In this document: one piece after another, positions 1-12,347 of the stretch
Layout: each line of letters begins with the position of its first letter
How positions within the stretch are numbered: position 1 is the first letter of the stretch
Origin: Balanoglossus misakiensis
Taxonomy: Eukaryota; Hemichordata
DNA: 64,000 bases
Direction: 5' to 3'
NCBI GenBank assembly: GCA_040954595.2
Contig: CM082578.2
Span: forward strand, 5,332,001 to 5,396,000
Program-made: the position numbers and the translations under genes
The notes under the pieces: model-generated
The model's database searches: none
What the model was told of the DNA's origin: nothing
The model's input: the letters and a program-made list of their open reading frames with translations, nothing else

Positions 1-564
1 TTGAATGAGAAAAAAACAGTCTGTATGTTAATTCAACCAAGTATGCGCAGGCTCAGACACGTTCCAATTTATCTGAACGGCCGAATGCTGAATTATGTCA
101 ATGTTTATAAATATCTTGGTCACCTTATCACTTGTGACCTTAGGGATAATGACGACATTCTAGCTCAAACTCGACAATTTTATGTTCGCGGTAATGCTGT
201 TATTCGTGATTTTAAATTTGCGTCTATCTCTGTTAAATGCCATTTGTTTTCTGTATTTTGTGATATCCCGTATTGCTCTTACTTATGGAGTGCTTTTTCT
301 GTGTGTATTTTTAATGCAATTAGGAGAGCTTACTCCCAGGTTTTCCATAAATTGTCTGGTTTTAAACATTATTTTATTCAGAGCAACAGTGCGATGTTTG
401 TTAATCTTTCTATTTTAACTTTTGATGAAATACTCCGGAAAAAATCATTAAGCTTTTTAAGCAGACTCCACCTCTCAAGTAATCCACTTGTAGCCAGTGT
501 TTTATCACTATCAGTGTTCTCAAATAGTGGACTTTGGAAGGTTTGGAGTAGACGATTGTTTTGA
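1..564 (+). mobile_element. Non-LTR retrotransposon reverse transcriptase, C-terminal fragment
   Basis: The frame is open from the window edge to a stop at 562-564, giving 187 residues. It matches the region just after the catalytic palm of non-LTR reverse transcriptases: a YKYLGHLI motif (about residues 37-44), then a helical thumb/connector region with a conserved arginine and a late RKKSLSFLSRL stretch. The catalytic FADD-type motif would lie upstream of the window, so activity cannot be judged. The (AAT)n tract that follows at 621-667 is the kind of simple 3' tail these elements carry, so this is probably the true 3' end. A CR1/L2-like clade is likely from the motif style, but I cannot fix the clade. 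Confidence 0.75.
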
Positions 565-620
565 TGTTTTTATGGTGTTTTGTTTTGCTATGGATTATTT
601 TATAATCTGAATTAAAGATG

Positions 621-621
621 A

Positions 622-667
<46 letters not shown>
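621..667 (+). repeat. (AAT)n microsatellite, probable 3' tail of the retrotransposon
   Basis: About fifteen AAT units follow the reverse transcriptase stop codon by 57 bases. Position and composition fit a non-LTR 3' tail. On the opposite strand the tract gives a meaningless polytyrosine reading. Confidence 0.8.
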
Positions 668-735
668 TAAGATTTTCATCACTCACATAGGTAGCAAAAA
701 CCTAGTTAAGGTAGGGAGAATTCTCGCTTGGCATT
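668..735. repeat. Short dispersed repeat, copy 1
   Basis: The stretch beginning ATAAGATTTTCATCACTCAC recurs at 26695-26755 inside an intron of the VWDE-like gene, with a few mismatches over about 60 bases. I see no terminal repeats and do not recognise the family. Confidence 0.55.
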
Positions 736-917
736 ACGTGCGCTGACGGTTGTACTATCTGCAACAGAATCAATGCTGTCCCCAAGAGTTGGTGTTTTCT
801 TCCTGAATACACTTAATACGGTAAACATGCAGCAAATATAAAATATTCAATCGCTCGAATAACAACGCGAAATACCTGATGATTCTTTTAAGCTGTCTAT
901 ACCCTTTCGCAGTTCGC
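734..917 (-). pseudogene. Partial duplicate of CARD-CC-Death exon 6 and its intron, holding the empty fold-back target site
   Basis: Bases 734-782 match 2557-2605 and bases 783-917 match 6232-6358, which are the two flanks of the fold-back element. The fragment carries about 40 bases of the 3' end of exon 6, its GT donor, and about 145 bases of adjoining intron, joined without the element. It therefore records the locus before insertion: the target GCTGTCCC occurs once here (775-782) and twice around the element. Homology stops abruptly at both ends, so it cannot encode protein alone. Confidence 0.8.
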
Positions 918-2013
918 AGACGTTTGGATATTTTAAATTGCGAAATTCACACACTAAATGCCGATGTTGTTAGGGACACGTAGCCATGATGTAGCATGCT
1001 ATTTATTAACCAAAAACTACTTCACACTATACATATATCACCGACCAATCCAATGTTATTTGTCATCGCTATAGCAACTTAACCTATCGATTAAAAGTAC
1101 TGATTAAGGACAAGACAGCATTGTCTGACACGACCACTTCACCCTTCGTTGCAAAGCCTCGACACGAATAACATAGGACAACAACAAAGTAGAGTGCGCC
1201 AAAGAAATGCAATGAGTACATTAGCAACGCCACTCAGTCTGCTGTGTGCGAGTCATCTCGGGGGCCTTGTTATGCATCCAAAACAGAAAGAGACCATACA
1301 GTAACATTTACGTTTAAGAGTAAACTATCCTCGCGTAATCTTGCAATAAAGTTGAACAGCGACACAGCAATTATCTGCGTTTGGCTACTCTTGTTGGCAC
1401 ACAGTTTGGTATATTTAGAAAATCATTGCTAAATGGAAAAATGTTTTGCCATTTGTGATTTTTTAAAGGCAGTAGTAGGTTCGAAAACGAAACCTGCTGT
1501 ACCACCATAGCAAGAACATCGACGCACAACACTACTCTACCGACCCCCCCCCCCCTTTCAAGATAAAATGGTTCAGTCACCGACAGAAGTTATGGAGTTC
1601 AGCGCATTACTGCCCAATTTGAAATAGAAATAAATGACTCTTGATTGAACTCGGTTCAAGCTAAAGTGTTATTTTGAAGGTTTTTTTTTTCAGTTTTCAA
1701 TAAATGACCTGGAAATATCACGTACATAAATTGTACACAGTTTTTGCTATATATCAGTAATTTCAACTACTTTGTGATCATAAGATCAAGAAAGTACTGT
1801 CACAATTGCACTGTAGCAATATATTTTGTAAATAAAGATTTAATATGGTGCCATTTGCATAATTAATTGTAGTTTCGTAGAATTTAATGTAGTTGATTTA
1901 TAAGACCTTTAATGATATTATAATCAAAAATAGCTCTAGCCTAATTGTGTTCAGTTTCTATCAGGATTGTGTTATGTCCCGAATATTAGTCTGGTGTGAT
2001 GTAATCGTATCCG
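918..2013. other. Non-coding stretch downstream of the CARD-CC-Death gene
   Basis: AT-rich sequence without a convincing exon. The minus-strand 3' UTR of the adaptor gene should lie in its right part. A C-run at 1545-1556 and short poly-T tracts are the only notable features. Confidence 0.5.
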
Positions 2014-5000
2014 TCATCGCATATGATCCACATCATCTGCAATGCTCTGGTCCACCGTAGAAAGCACTTCGTAGAGGTCTTTCCAGGTTTTATCAAAGGT
2101 GGTGTCATCTGCCCTTTTTTTCAACCACCCATTGATGACTTCTCCCGCTTTCTCCTCGCCAAGAACGGCGTGTTTGTCCACCTGGGTTGACTCCAATTCC
2201 ACTCCCAGTTTTTCGGCAAGAGGAAGCCAAATTGGTTTGATTTTCTTCACTATTGCATGTATGTCCTCCTCGGTAATTGGGTCGGTCTGGCTGCGGCGAG
2301 TGGCGTGTCTTTCAGCGGCAACTGTGTAAAATAATTGCACCAAAATATCAACATTTCATGGAGATTAATTTTAAACATAGAGGCAGATGAATACTGCGAA
2401 GAAAATAGTTCATAGTTTTCCAAAGTTGAAATTGATCAATATGACATGAAAAATTCCGAGAAGGGACGCACAAAATACGGGCTTCTCTCAAATTTTGACT
2501 AACTACAGGGTTTTTACTTTGTGCTGGGGGTCGGGTGTCAAACCACATTATAATAATTACGTGCGCTGACGGTTGTACTAACTGCAACAGAATCAATGCT
2601 GTCCCTACGGCGCGCCAAGTGTTTCAAAATTATTTATCATTATTTTATAGAAAATTGATGTCTTTTAACAAAAAAAATACGTAAAAAACACAAAAAACTG
2701 ATTGGTGGTTTAAAAAACAACGAGTATAAAAAGTAATCCATCGTGGAGAAAAAAAAACAACAACAACAACAAAAAACTAATACACAGAGAAGAAAATCTC
2801 ACCTGTTGTCAAAAAAACCCACGAAGCTTACCAAAAAAAAAACGTCCACAAGGCAGTTGCAAAAAAAAATCACTTATTTGTCACAAAAAAAACACGCGCA
2901 TTTTTCACGAAAAGCGCACACTTCATCCCCACAAAAAATACACACAAAGTATTAAAAAGAACACTCTTTGAAAAAAAAGAGAGACTACAACTTGAAAAAA
3001 ATGCACACCCCCAGAACAAACAACACAGGCAAACATAGAAAAAACACGAACATGTTAGCCATAAAAAACGGAGATATTTGTCACCGAAAAAAACCCGCAC
3101 TCATGTCACCCCAAAACTAACGGGCCACTTTAAAAAAACGCAGATGCACTGAGGTTGCAAAAATAAGCACATTTTTAATCCCCCGAAAAAAAAACAGGCA
3201 ATTTGAAAAAAAAAACCACAGCAATTTGCAAAAAAAAAAAAAAAAATAGGAACATTTGTCACCCAAAAAAAACAGGCAATTTGAAAAAAAAACGCAGAGC
3301 AATTTGCAAAAAAAAAAATAATAGGAACATTTGTCACCGAAAAAAACAGGCAATTTGAAAAAAAACGCAGAGCAATTTGCACAAAAAAAAATAATAGGAA
3401 CATTTGTCACCCCAAAAAAACAGGCAATTTGAAAAAAAAAACGCAAGAGCAATTTGCAAAAAAAAAATAGATAGGAACATTTGTCACCCAAAAAAACAGG
3501 CAATTTGAAAAAAAAAAAACGCAGAGCAATTTGCAAAAAAAAAATATATAGGAACATTTGTCACCCAAAAAAACAGGCAATTTGAAAAAAAAAACACGAT
3601 ATAAAATTTGAAAAAAAAAATATATAGGCACATTTGTCACCCAAAATATTCAGGCAGATCCAAGTTGTAAAAAATGGTATATTTGTCATCCAAAAAATAA
3701 AACAATCGTGTTTAAAAAAACGAGCATTCAGTTGTAAAAATAAATGATAGTCTTTAACAACTTGAAAAAAACCCGGACGCATTTGAAAGAATAGCGTATG
3801 CGCATGCGCCGAAAAAAAAATGAGTGAGAAATGCGCTCCAAAAAAAAAAGTGAGAGATTTTGCTAGAGGAGTCTGGGTAATCTTAAAAAAAAAACAGTGT
3901 GTGAAAATAAGTTGACTCGAAGAAGAGAAAAGAAAGGGGAAACACACAAACCGTCACACAGGACAAACAACAGTCTCCTCATCGCCGAGGCGTACGCGTG
4001 ATGATATGACAAGTGTTTACGTCTGTGAGGTGGTGTGTATCACTGTATGTGTCGGATAGAGCGCGAGTCGACTAGAATCCGAGTCGACTGAAGGTTACTG
4101 CGGTGGACGCGAATATATGGTCGCCATTGTGGGATTCCTTCGTGAAGGAAGTGAAGCCACTTGTTCGGGACCACATATGACCGGAGCGTTGCGTTTAACA
4201 TGGTCGAACGAACTGTCATTATGGACAACTCCTGCTGTAACCTGTGATGCTGAAACGTACAATAACTTTCCATATTCTTTTGTACAGTACACAGAGTTTC
4301 AACGCGGATGACGCGGAGACGATCAACTAATTATGGACTGAGCGCTAGCGACTCCTTTGGGGTATTTGACCTTTTACCAGCCAAATGTAAACAAACGATT
4401 TGCGGTGAATTCATACACATGACAACGATTTCCCGAAGGTCATTCATACCTCACTTTGAAAAATACAACAAATAACAAACAGTTTCTAAATAAAATATTT
4501 TTTTCCCATATTTTTAAGTTGTCAAAACTGAGCTGATTTTTTGTATAGTTCGCTAGTACTGCACAGAAGACAGTATTAGTTGTGGGCACCATGCCAACTC
4601 TTTAATACGTTATGGGCAACGTTCAGTTCTGCCGTTTGGGGTTTAGATTTGTCTTAAATTTCACGATTTCTGTAGACCAAATCTAGAATAGCAAACCGCG
4701 GACGTAGTGCCAGTGGTGTCATGTTTGACTGTGTGGTATCATGACGGTATCATGTTTATGTGGTCCCGAACAAGTTGCTTCACTTCCTTCACGAAGGAAT
4801 CCCACAATGGCGACCATATATTCGCGTCCACCGCAGTAACCTTCAGTCGACTCGGATTCTAGTCGACTCGCGTTCTATCCGACACATACAGTGATACACA
4901 CCACCTCACAGACGTAAACACTTGTCATATCATCACGCGTACGCCTCGGCGATGAGGAGACTGTTGTTTGTCCTGTGTGACGGTTTGTGTTTTCCCCTTT

Positions 5001-8000
5001 CTTTTCTCTTCTTCGAGTCAACTTATTTTCACACTCTGTTTTTTTTTTTTTAAGATTACCCAGACTCCTCTAGCAAAATCTCTCACTTTTTTTTTTTGGA
5101 GCGCATTTCTCACTCATTTTTTTTTCGGCGCATGCGCATACGCTATTCTTTCAAATGCGTCCGGGTTTTTTTCAAGTTGTTAAAGACTATTATTTATTTT
5201 TACAACTGAATGCTCGTTTTTTTTAAACACGATTGTTTTATTTTTTGGATGACAAATATACCATTTTTTACAACTTTGATCTGCCTGAATATTTTGGGGG
5301 ACAAATGTGCCTATATATTTTTTTTTCAAATTTTATATCGTGTTTTTTTTTTCAAATTGCCTGTTTTTTTGGGTGACAAATGTGCCTATATATATATTTT
5401 TTTCAAATTTTATATCGTGTTTTTTTTTTCAAATTGCCTGTTTTTTTGGGTGACAAATGTTCCTATATATTTTTTTTTTTGCAAATTGCTCTGCGTTTTT
5501 TTTTTCAAATTGCCTGTTTTTTTTGGGGTGACAAATGTTCCTATTATTTTTTTTTGTGCAAATTGCTCTGCGTTTTTTTTTTCAAATTGCCTGTTTTTTT
5601 CGGTGACAAATGTTCCTATTATTTTTTTTTTTCAAATTGCCTGGTTTTTTTTTCGGGGGATTAAAAATGTGCTTATTTTTGCAACCTCAGTGCATCTGCG
5701 TTTTTTTTAAAGTGGGTGACATGAGTGCGTTTTTTTTTTCGGTGACAAATATCTCCGTTTTTTATGGCTAACATGTTCGTGTTTTTTCTATGTTTGTCTG
5801 TGTTGTTTGTTCTGGGGGTGTGCATTTTTTTAAGTTGTAGTCTCTTTTTTTTTCAAAGAGTGTTCTTTTTAATACTTTGTGTGTATTTTTTGTGGGGGTG
5901 AAGTGTGCGTTTTTCGTGAAAAATGTGCGCGTGGTTTTTTTTTGACAAATTAGTGATTTTTTTTGCAACTGCCTTGTGGACGTTTTTTTGGTAAGCTTGG
6001 TGGGGGGTTTTTTGACAACAGGTGAGATTTTCGTCTGTGTGTGTTAGTTTTTTTGTTGTTTTTTGTTTTGTTTTTTGACTCCACGATGGATAACTTTTTA
6101 CACTCGTTGTTTTTTAAACCACCAATCAGTTTTTTGCGTTTTTTACGTATTTTTTTTTTGTTAAAAGACATCAATTTTCTATAAAATAATGATAAATAAT
6201 TTTGAAACACTTGGCGCGCCGTAGCTGTCCCCAAGAGTTGGTGTTTTCTTCCTGAATAAACTTACGGTAAACAGCAAATATAAAATATTCAATCGCTCGA
6301 ATAACAACGGGAAATACCTGATGATTCTTTTAAGCTGTCTATACCCTTTCGCAGTTCGTGTATTTCTCGCCAGATGCCCTTGTGATCGGAGGTACCCACC
6401 GACAGTTCGTTCAGTTTCTCGAGGACTGCCTGTATTTCTTTATGTTCGAAAGAATCTGGGAATGGTGCAACAAGATCAAAGAAAGCAAGATTACTGAGCA
6501 TGCAAATGTAGAATAAATATCACCATTGCTCCTTGTGGCATGTTTGTACTTTGGCAATGGCTACAATAGTGCTATTAGGATATACTGTAAGTTATGCCCA
6601 AGAAAATTTGATATAGAGCAATTGCACACCTTTCTATAATGACAATACTTTTAGCTGTTTCATACAGATATCTACCTGTTTGCTGTCTATTTTCATTGAG
6701 GCTCTCACAATACTTTTGGAATTTCTTGAATTCTTCTGTTAGTGCTTTAATACTTTCCTTTAGGGTGTTTTGTACTTTTTCGTCGGACGACAAGGCTTGA
6801 AACATACAGATAGACTCAAATTAGGCATAGCATGTTTACTGAATACAGATACAGATGTTACATGTATGTATACGGGTGAACGAGGTTTATTCAAAACGTT
6901 TATAGTATGTACTGTGTATTACCTTTCTCCAGGGATGTAAACCGCTCTTGCAACCGATCGATCTTGTCCCTCATGTCACTTCTAAATTCATTGAATTCAA
7001 AAGACAGTTTTTCCATTCTTTGTAACACCTCGCCTTGGTTGTCCATCTTGTCTAGTTTCATTGACATACTTTGCAGTTGTTTCAGAACAAGTTCCATGGG
7101 GTCTGGAGTCGGAAAATTGTACGGTTTGGTTGTCAACACATAAATAATTTATATGAATACCTGGTCGTTCAATCAGACAAGAAAATAAAGTTGTGTAAAT
7201 CGCTGTCTTGAATTATTTACACTCCTCTTAGTAAACCTACTTACCAACAGCCTCCTCCGGCATTGCCCTGTTGTGGCCGTTTGGTTTTGGTGTCTCCATA
7301 GTTGCACCTGTAAAAATAGCCATTTTGTGTTTGTAGGTGTGGTAAAATAAGTTTGCAGACATGTCAACCCCTACCAGATTTGTACCTGTATTGAAAACCC
7401 CAATACTGAGCCATTGTTTATGTTATACAGAACAGAACAAGAAAACATAGTTGATACACAAAACAACAACCGAGAAAGTAGCCAAAGTTGGGAGTTACTA
7501 GGGCTAGTCGACCCATAAAGACCTTGAACTTGATGTATATAAAAGCAGTATACACCATTATACGTTGCCTCCTTGTTGTAACACACAAACTGTACATTTT
7601 TGTGACAGGATGAGCGAGAATGCACAAATTCAATAGAAAAAGTGCCTGTTCCGGTGTTTAAACTCTACAAATGGTAATTTCGTGATTAGTATGTTACAGG
7701 ATTCGAACCCGGACTTAGTGGCAACAAACCAAGTGACAAGCAAGTTCGCGCACAGACCACCGCGCCAAATCCACATCATAACAAATAAGACCACGACGTA
7801 AAGGTCACGCAGGGGTCATCGACATGATACTTACGCAAACGTCTATTAATAACATCCCATATCCGGGATACACACACAAGAGGAAGAAAACAATGCAAGA
7901 AAAACCATCAAAGTGTAACGTGGCCCTACATGAGAACATGCCATCGAAAAAAGACTTTCATCATCATGTCATAATACATGATCAAGGGTTATATCTTTGA

Positions 8001-8544
8001 AAATAATGTTTTTTTCACATTAATCTTACCCCGGATGTGCTCTTCTCTTGTCTGACGTTCTTTCTCCAAAACTTTCAACACTGTATGAGAATGGCCTGTT
8101 GCTTTCAGCACCTCGTACAGCTTGTTATAACCCTCCGGTGTTTTTCTAAACAGGTCTAGCAAATATGATGCCTTCGCTTCTTGTTTTCGTATCTTAAAAT
8201 TAAAATAATATCAAAGTGAACATGTACATTTTGTATTGGAGGTCTTTATTCACACAAACTGATTATAAAGTACCAGTGGTGTAAATCCTTAATAAGGTTT
8301 CAACTTTTTTACAATTTGATTTGCAACTGTTTGTTTAATTATTTCTATCAGGCCGGCATATGAAGCTGAATATTTTGCCATGTACATGGAAGTGAATTTT
8401 ACTTACATTGATCGAAAAGATATCACCGTCTCTTATAACGTTTGGGTGGCGTCTTCTTGTGCACTCAACAATTTCTTTAATACGCAAATGATTGGCAAGA
8501 AACTGAAAGTTTTCGGAAAGCACTTGTTTTTGATACAAATTCAT
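2014..8544 (-). CDS. CARD-coiled coil-Death domain adaptor protein
   Basis: Seven exons on the minus strand: 8544-8407, 8192-8030, 7307-7245, 7102-6923, 6795-6676, 6455-6318, 2321-2014. All have GT/AG borders and join in one frame into 1110 nt (369 residues plus stop). Exons 1-2 (residues 1-100) encode a CARD fold: a VLSENFQFLANHL helix, RIKEIVECTRRR, then the QEAKASYLLDLF and LYEVLKATGH helices. Exons 4-6 (about 122-267) are heptad-rich and charged, a likely coiled coil. Exon 7 (about 268-369) is a Death domain with W-x2-LAEKLGVELES, a WLKKRADD helix and a DLYEVL helix. Such proteins bridge Death-domain receptors and CARD partners (caspases, NLRs) by homotypic contacts in the cytoplasm; CRADD has the same two end domains but no long coiled coil. 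ATG at 8544 is the first in frame with the CARD. No catalytic domain. Partners cannot be read from sequence. Confidence 0.82.
3180..3640. repeat. Minisatellite inside the left fold-back arm
   Basis: About six to seven tandem units alternate poly-A runs with CAGGCAATTTG, GCAGAGCAATTTGC and GGAACATTTGTCACC. The right arm (about 5280-5660) has the same units in inverse orientation but fewer of them, so the arms differ in unit number. Confidence 0.8.
4177..4756. other. Central spacer of the fold-back element
   Basis: About 580 bases between the two arms. No long frame, transposase motif or RNA gene is visible. Confidence 0.6.
7697..7772 (-). repeat. tRNA-like (possible SINE head) sequence
   Basis: On the minus strand the stretch has a B-box-like GGGTTCGAATCC and, about 45 bases upstream, an A-box-like TTGGCGCGGTGGTC. 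The spacing suits an internal RNA polymerase III promoter. The cloverleaf is not convincing, so a tRNA-derived SINE or tRNA relic is more likely than a working tRNA. It lies in the intron between adaptor exons 2 and 3. Confidence 0.35.
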
Positions 8545-9648
8545 GTTGACAACGTTGTGGTCTATTCATGGTATTTCAGCCAGCCAGCTACCTGTACCAC
8601 ATAAAGAAAATATAATTGCAAAGGAACATTTTTTTTAAACTCAAAAGGCATGAAAGAGAGATTTTATACTTTCCCAAGAACGTCCTAATGTAATGCAAAT
8701 TGTGTTTCGGGTAGAGTGTTTCAGTGTAGCACCTGCGGAGATTTGTTGATGTGAACACCCAGTTGTGTAAAGAATGGGTGTGTCATCACCACCGTACAAG
8801 TTTTTCTTTGTTCTGAATTAATCAGACATCGAAGATGACATCATGACCGCAACCGTATTACAGACACAACAACAGAAATCTTAAATCATGCAATTAATGT
8901 TTCCCTTTACCACCGTCAATGAAAAAAAACACAATCATTTCCTGAATGCACGAAGTGTACTTATTGGGACATGGATTTCCTGCACTTGACAGTCACGGTT
9001 GCCATTGTGAGAGCCACAAACATAACTACTAGTATGTACATGTATATATGGTAAACATTCGTCCATGTCTGTGTCTCAAATCACGTTTGAATGTTATACT
9101 TTGCTTAACTTTGTATGTGTGATGCTAAAATCTTTCGAACTCCATGCGACCTTGTGAGGATTCGCGTCGCCAGACAATTGATGGACATTCTCATATGACA
9201 AAGGACATGGCCCATCGTATTAAACGGCACAGTACGTAGTCATAATTTTGTTAAATTCTAGACTGCTCCTATTCTAGTTTCATACAGAGCTTGACACGTC
9301 TTACTTCGGTTAGCAGCCCGTCGATCATACCAGAATGATTTCTACAGTTCTTCTAACACGTAAACACAAATATGCCGATGACTGGTCTCCCACTGTAGTG
9401 ACGAGAAGCTACTGATTCCAACTGACGGCCTGTACACTGTTGAACAATAACCTGTTGTTGCGTTGACAGTTTGGTGAGTATGGAAATTGGGCCAAACGTT
9501 TAAGAGAGCAAAGTCGAAGGTCGGTCTATTTTCTTAACCGAACGTCAGCAGAATAACCCAATGTGATTATGACCCGGTGAAATGAGGCAAGTCATGACCC
9601 AAGAATGACTCAACTGTTTACACTCGCCGATGTAGTCTCGGTTACCCA
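8545..9648. other. Upstream flank of the CARD-CC-Death gene
   Basis: No exon recognised. The promoter and any non-coding first exon of the adaptor gene should lie here, but no TATA box or other defined site stands out. Confidence 0.4.
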
Positions 9649-10998
9649 GACCCCCCTGCTTCTTCCGTTGGGCACTCCAGAAAGAGGGTCTGGGGAAACC
9701 CCATAGACAAATCTCCGGGCAAAGATGGCCGACTTGAGACTCAGATGTAGGGAACGGCGACTTGGTTTTTTTATGCTGTCGCCTCACACTACATCTGACC
9801 AACTCTCAATGGAGATCTCGCTGAACTCCGCGAGAATTACTGGGATTCTAATCCAATCAGAAGGCGCCTTATAGCAAATGATAGGCAACCCACAATCACA
9901 TGACCTGGCCCCTTGCGGTTGTTACCATGGAGCTACCACAGACATATATCCCGGGCGCGAGAGTCGAATCAGCGTGGGGAATGGTTTCGAGCCAGTTCAG
10001 CGTGACGACTGAACCTCTATATTCCACCGGTCAACGAAATGTGGCAACAAGTCGCAGTAAAATTGTTAGAGAATCGATTACATTTGTGTAAGGCCGTCCC
10101 AGGGAGAGATTCTGTCGCCACGATCGTTTGAGAGTGCACTGACTAGCTCTGCGTGCAGGTCTGTGTGTTCCCGGCGTTACACGGACGTTAGAAGAAGTTA
10201 ATCGCATCATATTTGGGGTCGGTTGAAGTAGACAGGGAAAGGATTTTGCTTCGATAAAATCGAATTTCGACAGAAAAAGCTGCGGTCGGGCGTCCGGGTC
10301 CGGACCGCAGACGCACCAGTTTTGTCTATGGGGCCTTATGCAGGGCTGTGGTGCGTCGGGAACACCCAGACCTGAAGGCGGAGCTATGACTTGACATTCC
10401 TTAGCCGAAGTTAGCGTTCTTTTTAAAAATCTGTCACATAAATTGTTTTGGGATACATGACAGTGAAATTTGGTTTATTTTTTTATAAACTTTTACATGA
10501 AGTACGTCATTTTCCCGACTGGCAGCATGACTACGAGGGCGAACATGACTTGTTAGGAGAGTTTATAAATGATCAACGACAGTTCATCATTTGTATATGG
10601 CTACAGCTCGACGTTTCCACTGCTCTGCGAAAACCACTCGAATACGATGACGCCAAACAAAGAAAGATATCATGGGATTACATGTAATTGTTCACAAGAG
10701 AAAGCCAATCTTTCGTATTCTGTGCGATACTCGAAGTCACAACAACATTTCTCCTATCTCCCAGTGCAATTCTTTAGTCGGCATAACACGCAATCTGATT
10801 GGCCGGGTCGGAACGCGAGAGTTCAGCGGGATCTCCATTGAGAGTTGTTCAGATGTAGTGTGAGGCGACAGCATAAAAAAACCAAGTCGCCGTTCCCTAC
10901 ATCTGAGTCTCAAGTCGGCCATCTTTGCCCGGAGATTTGTCTATGGGGTTTCCCCAGACCCTCTTTCTGGAGTGCCCAACGGAAGAAGCAGGGGGGTC
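9649..10998. mobile_element. 1.35 kb inverted-repeat element
   Basis: The left arm 9649-9860 and right arm 10795-10998 are inverted copies about 200 bases long. The outer ends read GACCCCCCTGCTTCTTCCGT inward. The arms share a GGCCGACTTGAGACTCAGAT segment and a poly-T stretch. The 930-base interior encodes no recognisable transposase. I found no target-site duplication at these borders, so the true ends may differ or the element may be old. Confidence 0.7.
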
Positions 10999-12254
10999 GA
11001 CCGTGCGGATCATAATCCAGTCAGTCAAGTCAGCGCCAGTCCGGCGTGGTACACATAATGTAACTTTCCAAATTTATGATCGTGTTTTATTTCTATGATC
11101 ACATTCTGTTCAAAAACGGTTTTTTTCGAGCCTTTACTGTCAACAAGACGCGCATTTGAGTGAGCTGTTAATTTCCAGAATGCCGCACTCTGATTGGTCG
11201 ACTTAGTAGCCACTAGAGGGCAGCGTTCATGAGTCGCCCCCACCCTGTATCTTAACGAGGTTTTGTGAAATGGATTTAGTCCCTTATATTAGGAAGACGA
11301 AATGACAGTTTATTACACGCATGACACTCTGTGTTATTACCAAAACCAAGAGTTGACGACGGACACGTTTTCGATCTCTATTTTGTAAAGTGACAAGCAT
11401 GCGTTGTCTTGATTATTTCCATATTACATGTAGGCCTACGTGGAAGGATTCAAATCCACTTGAAGTGTCCCCAGAAGGTGGAAATCCTCAACTAAATTAA
11501 GGATTCTGTAATGTAAAGCTATAAAACAAAGAGATACGGGAAAGGAGAAATTAACAAAGATATTAATTACAGAAACGGTATGTAGGCCTAATAGTGAAAA
11601 TAACGGGAATGTTATATTTTGACGGATAGTTGGAATAACGCCGAACTCACAAGATGAGCCGCTGGTTATTGTGAGATGGCGTGTTATTCACACCTGGTTA
11701 TTTGATGTGCCTCGCATATGAACGTCTGTATTGATTATTATGCACACTGTATTACCTTTATTCAATGTCATAAACGGGGAGAGGGTGTAGTTTTTTGACG
11801 AAGCTCAGAAGAAGCGTACAAGTATAAGCGTCCTCAGGAGCTGAAAATTCTGTGTCACAGTGCCACCAAGGATACATTGAACGTCGAAACAAAATGGTCT
11901 ATGGTAGTATGATATGAGATTTAAAACTCGCCCAAAATGAATAAATGGTAGAGACCGATTATTCATTTTGGTGAGTTTTTTTTTCACTATCGTGTCTACA
12001 AGTGGGATGGAAGGTGTGTGTGGTTGAACGTTCATCCACTATATATCCACATGTTATGTACATTAACATAAACGGTGTCTTGTCATCAAACATAATTAAT
12101 GGAAAAAGGGCAGCGAGAGAGAGACTTTGTCCCTTTAAGAGATTAGAAGCGGATAACACTGTCACGACTAGCAAACACGGCACCAGATACATGTATATAG
12201 GATTTCGTTTTATCCGAGCAATCACAGTCAAGATCTCACATTCCATACAGAAAC
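10999..12254. other. Spacer without recognised genes
   Basis: Nothing coding is supported. A CACTAGAGGGCAGCG motif at 11211-11225 resembles a generic CTCF-like core but is a single short match. Confidence 0.4.
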
Positions 12255-12347
12255 ATGAAGCATCCCGCTGTTCCTGTCGTGCGCTCAATGGACGAGAAGA
12301 GTTTCAAGTTCATCTTGAATGTCGGAGTGATTTTGTTGTACCTGTTG
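12255..12347 (+). CDS. Possible signal-peptide exon of the VWDE-like gene
   Basis: An ATG at 12255 opens 31 codons that end at a GT donor (TTG|GTAAGC). The product has a basic, polar start followed by a hydrophobic run FILNVGVILLYLL, as expected of a signal peptide for the extracellular protein encoded downstream. It ends in phase 0, whereas the first recognised downstream exon (15200) needs phase 1. At least one unseen exon would have to lie between them, or this exon is unrelated. Confidence 0.35.

Larger units (their letters stand above)
2606..6223. mobile_element. 3.6 kb fold-back (long inverted repeat) transposon in the last intron of the adaptor gene
   Basis: The left arm (2606 to about 4176) and right arm (about 4757-6223) are inverted copies. 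Both ends begin TACGGCGCGCCAAGTGTTTC read inward. An 8-bp direct repeat GCTGTCCC flanks the element (2598-2605 and 6224-6231), and the undisrupted site at 775-782 confirms the borders. Each arm carries a variable number of roughly 70 bp A-rich units. No transposase frame is present, so it is non-autonomous. An 8-bp target duplication is compatible with hAT, P, Mutator-like or fold-back families; I cannot choose. The long FFFCK-type frames on the T-rich readings are simple-sequence artefacts. Confidence 0.88.

Noticed and set aside
2870-5710. Frames rich in phenylalanine and cysteine (FFFCKLLC repeats)
   Set aside because: They come from poly-A/T minisatellite arms of the fold-back element and occur symmetrically in both arms.
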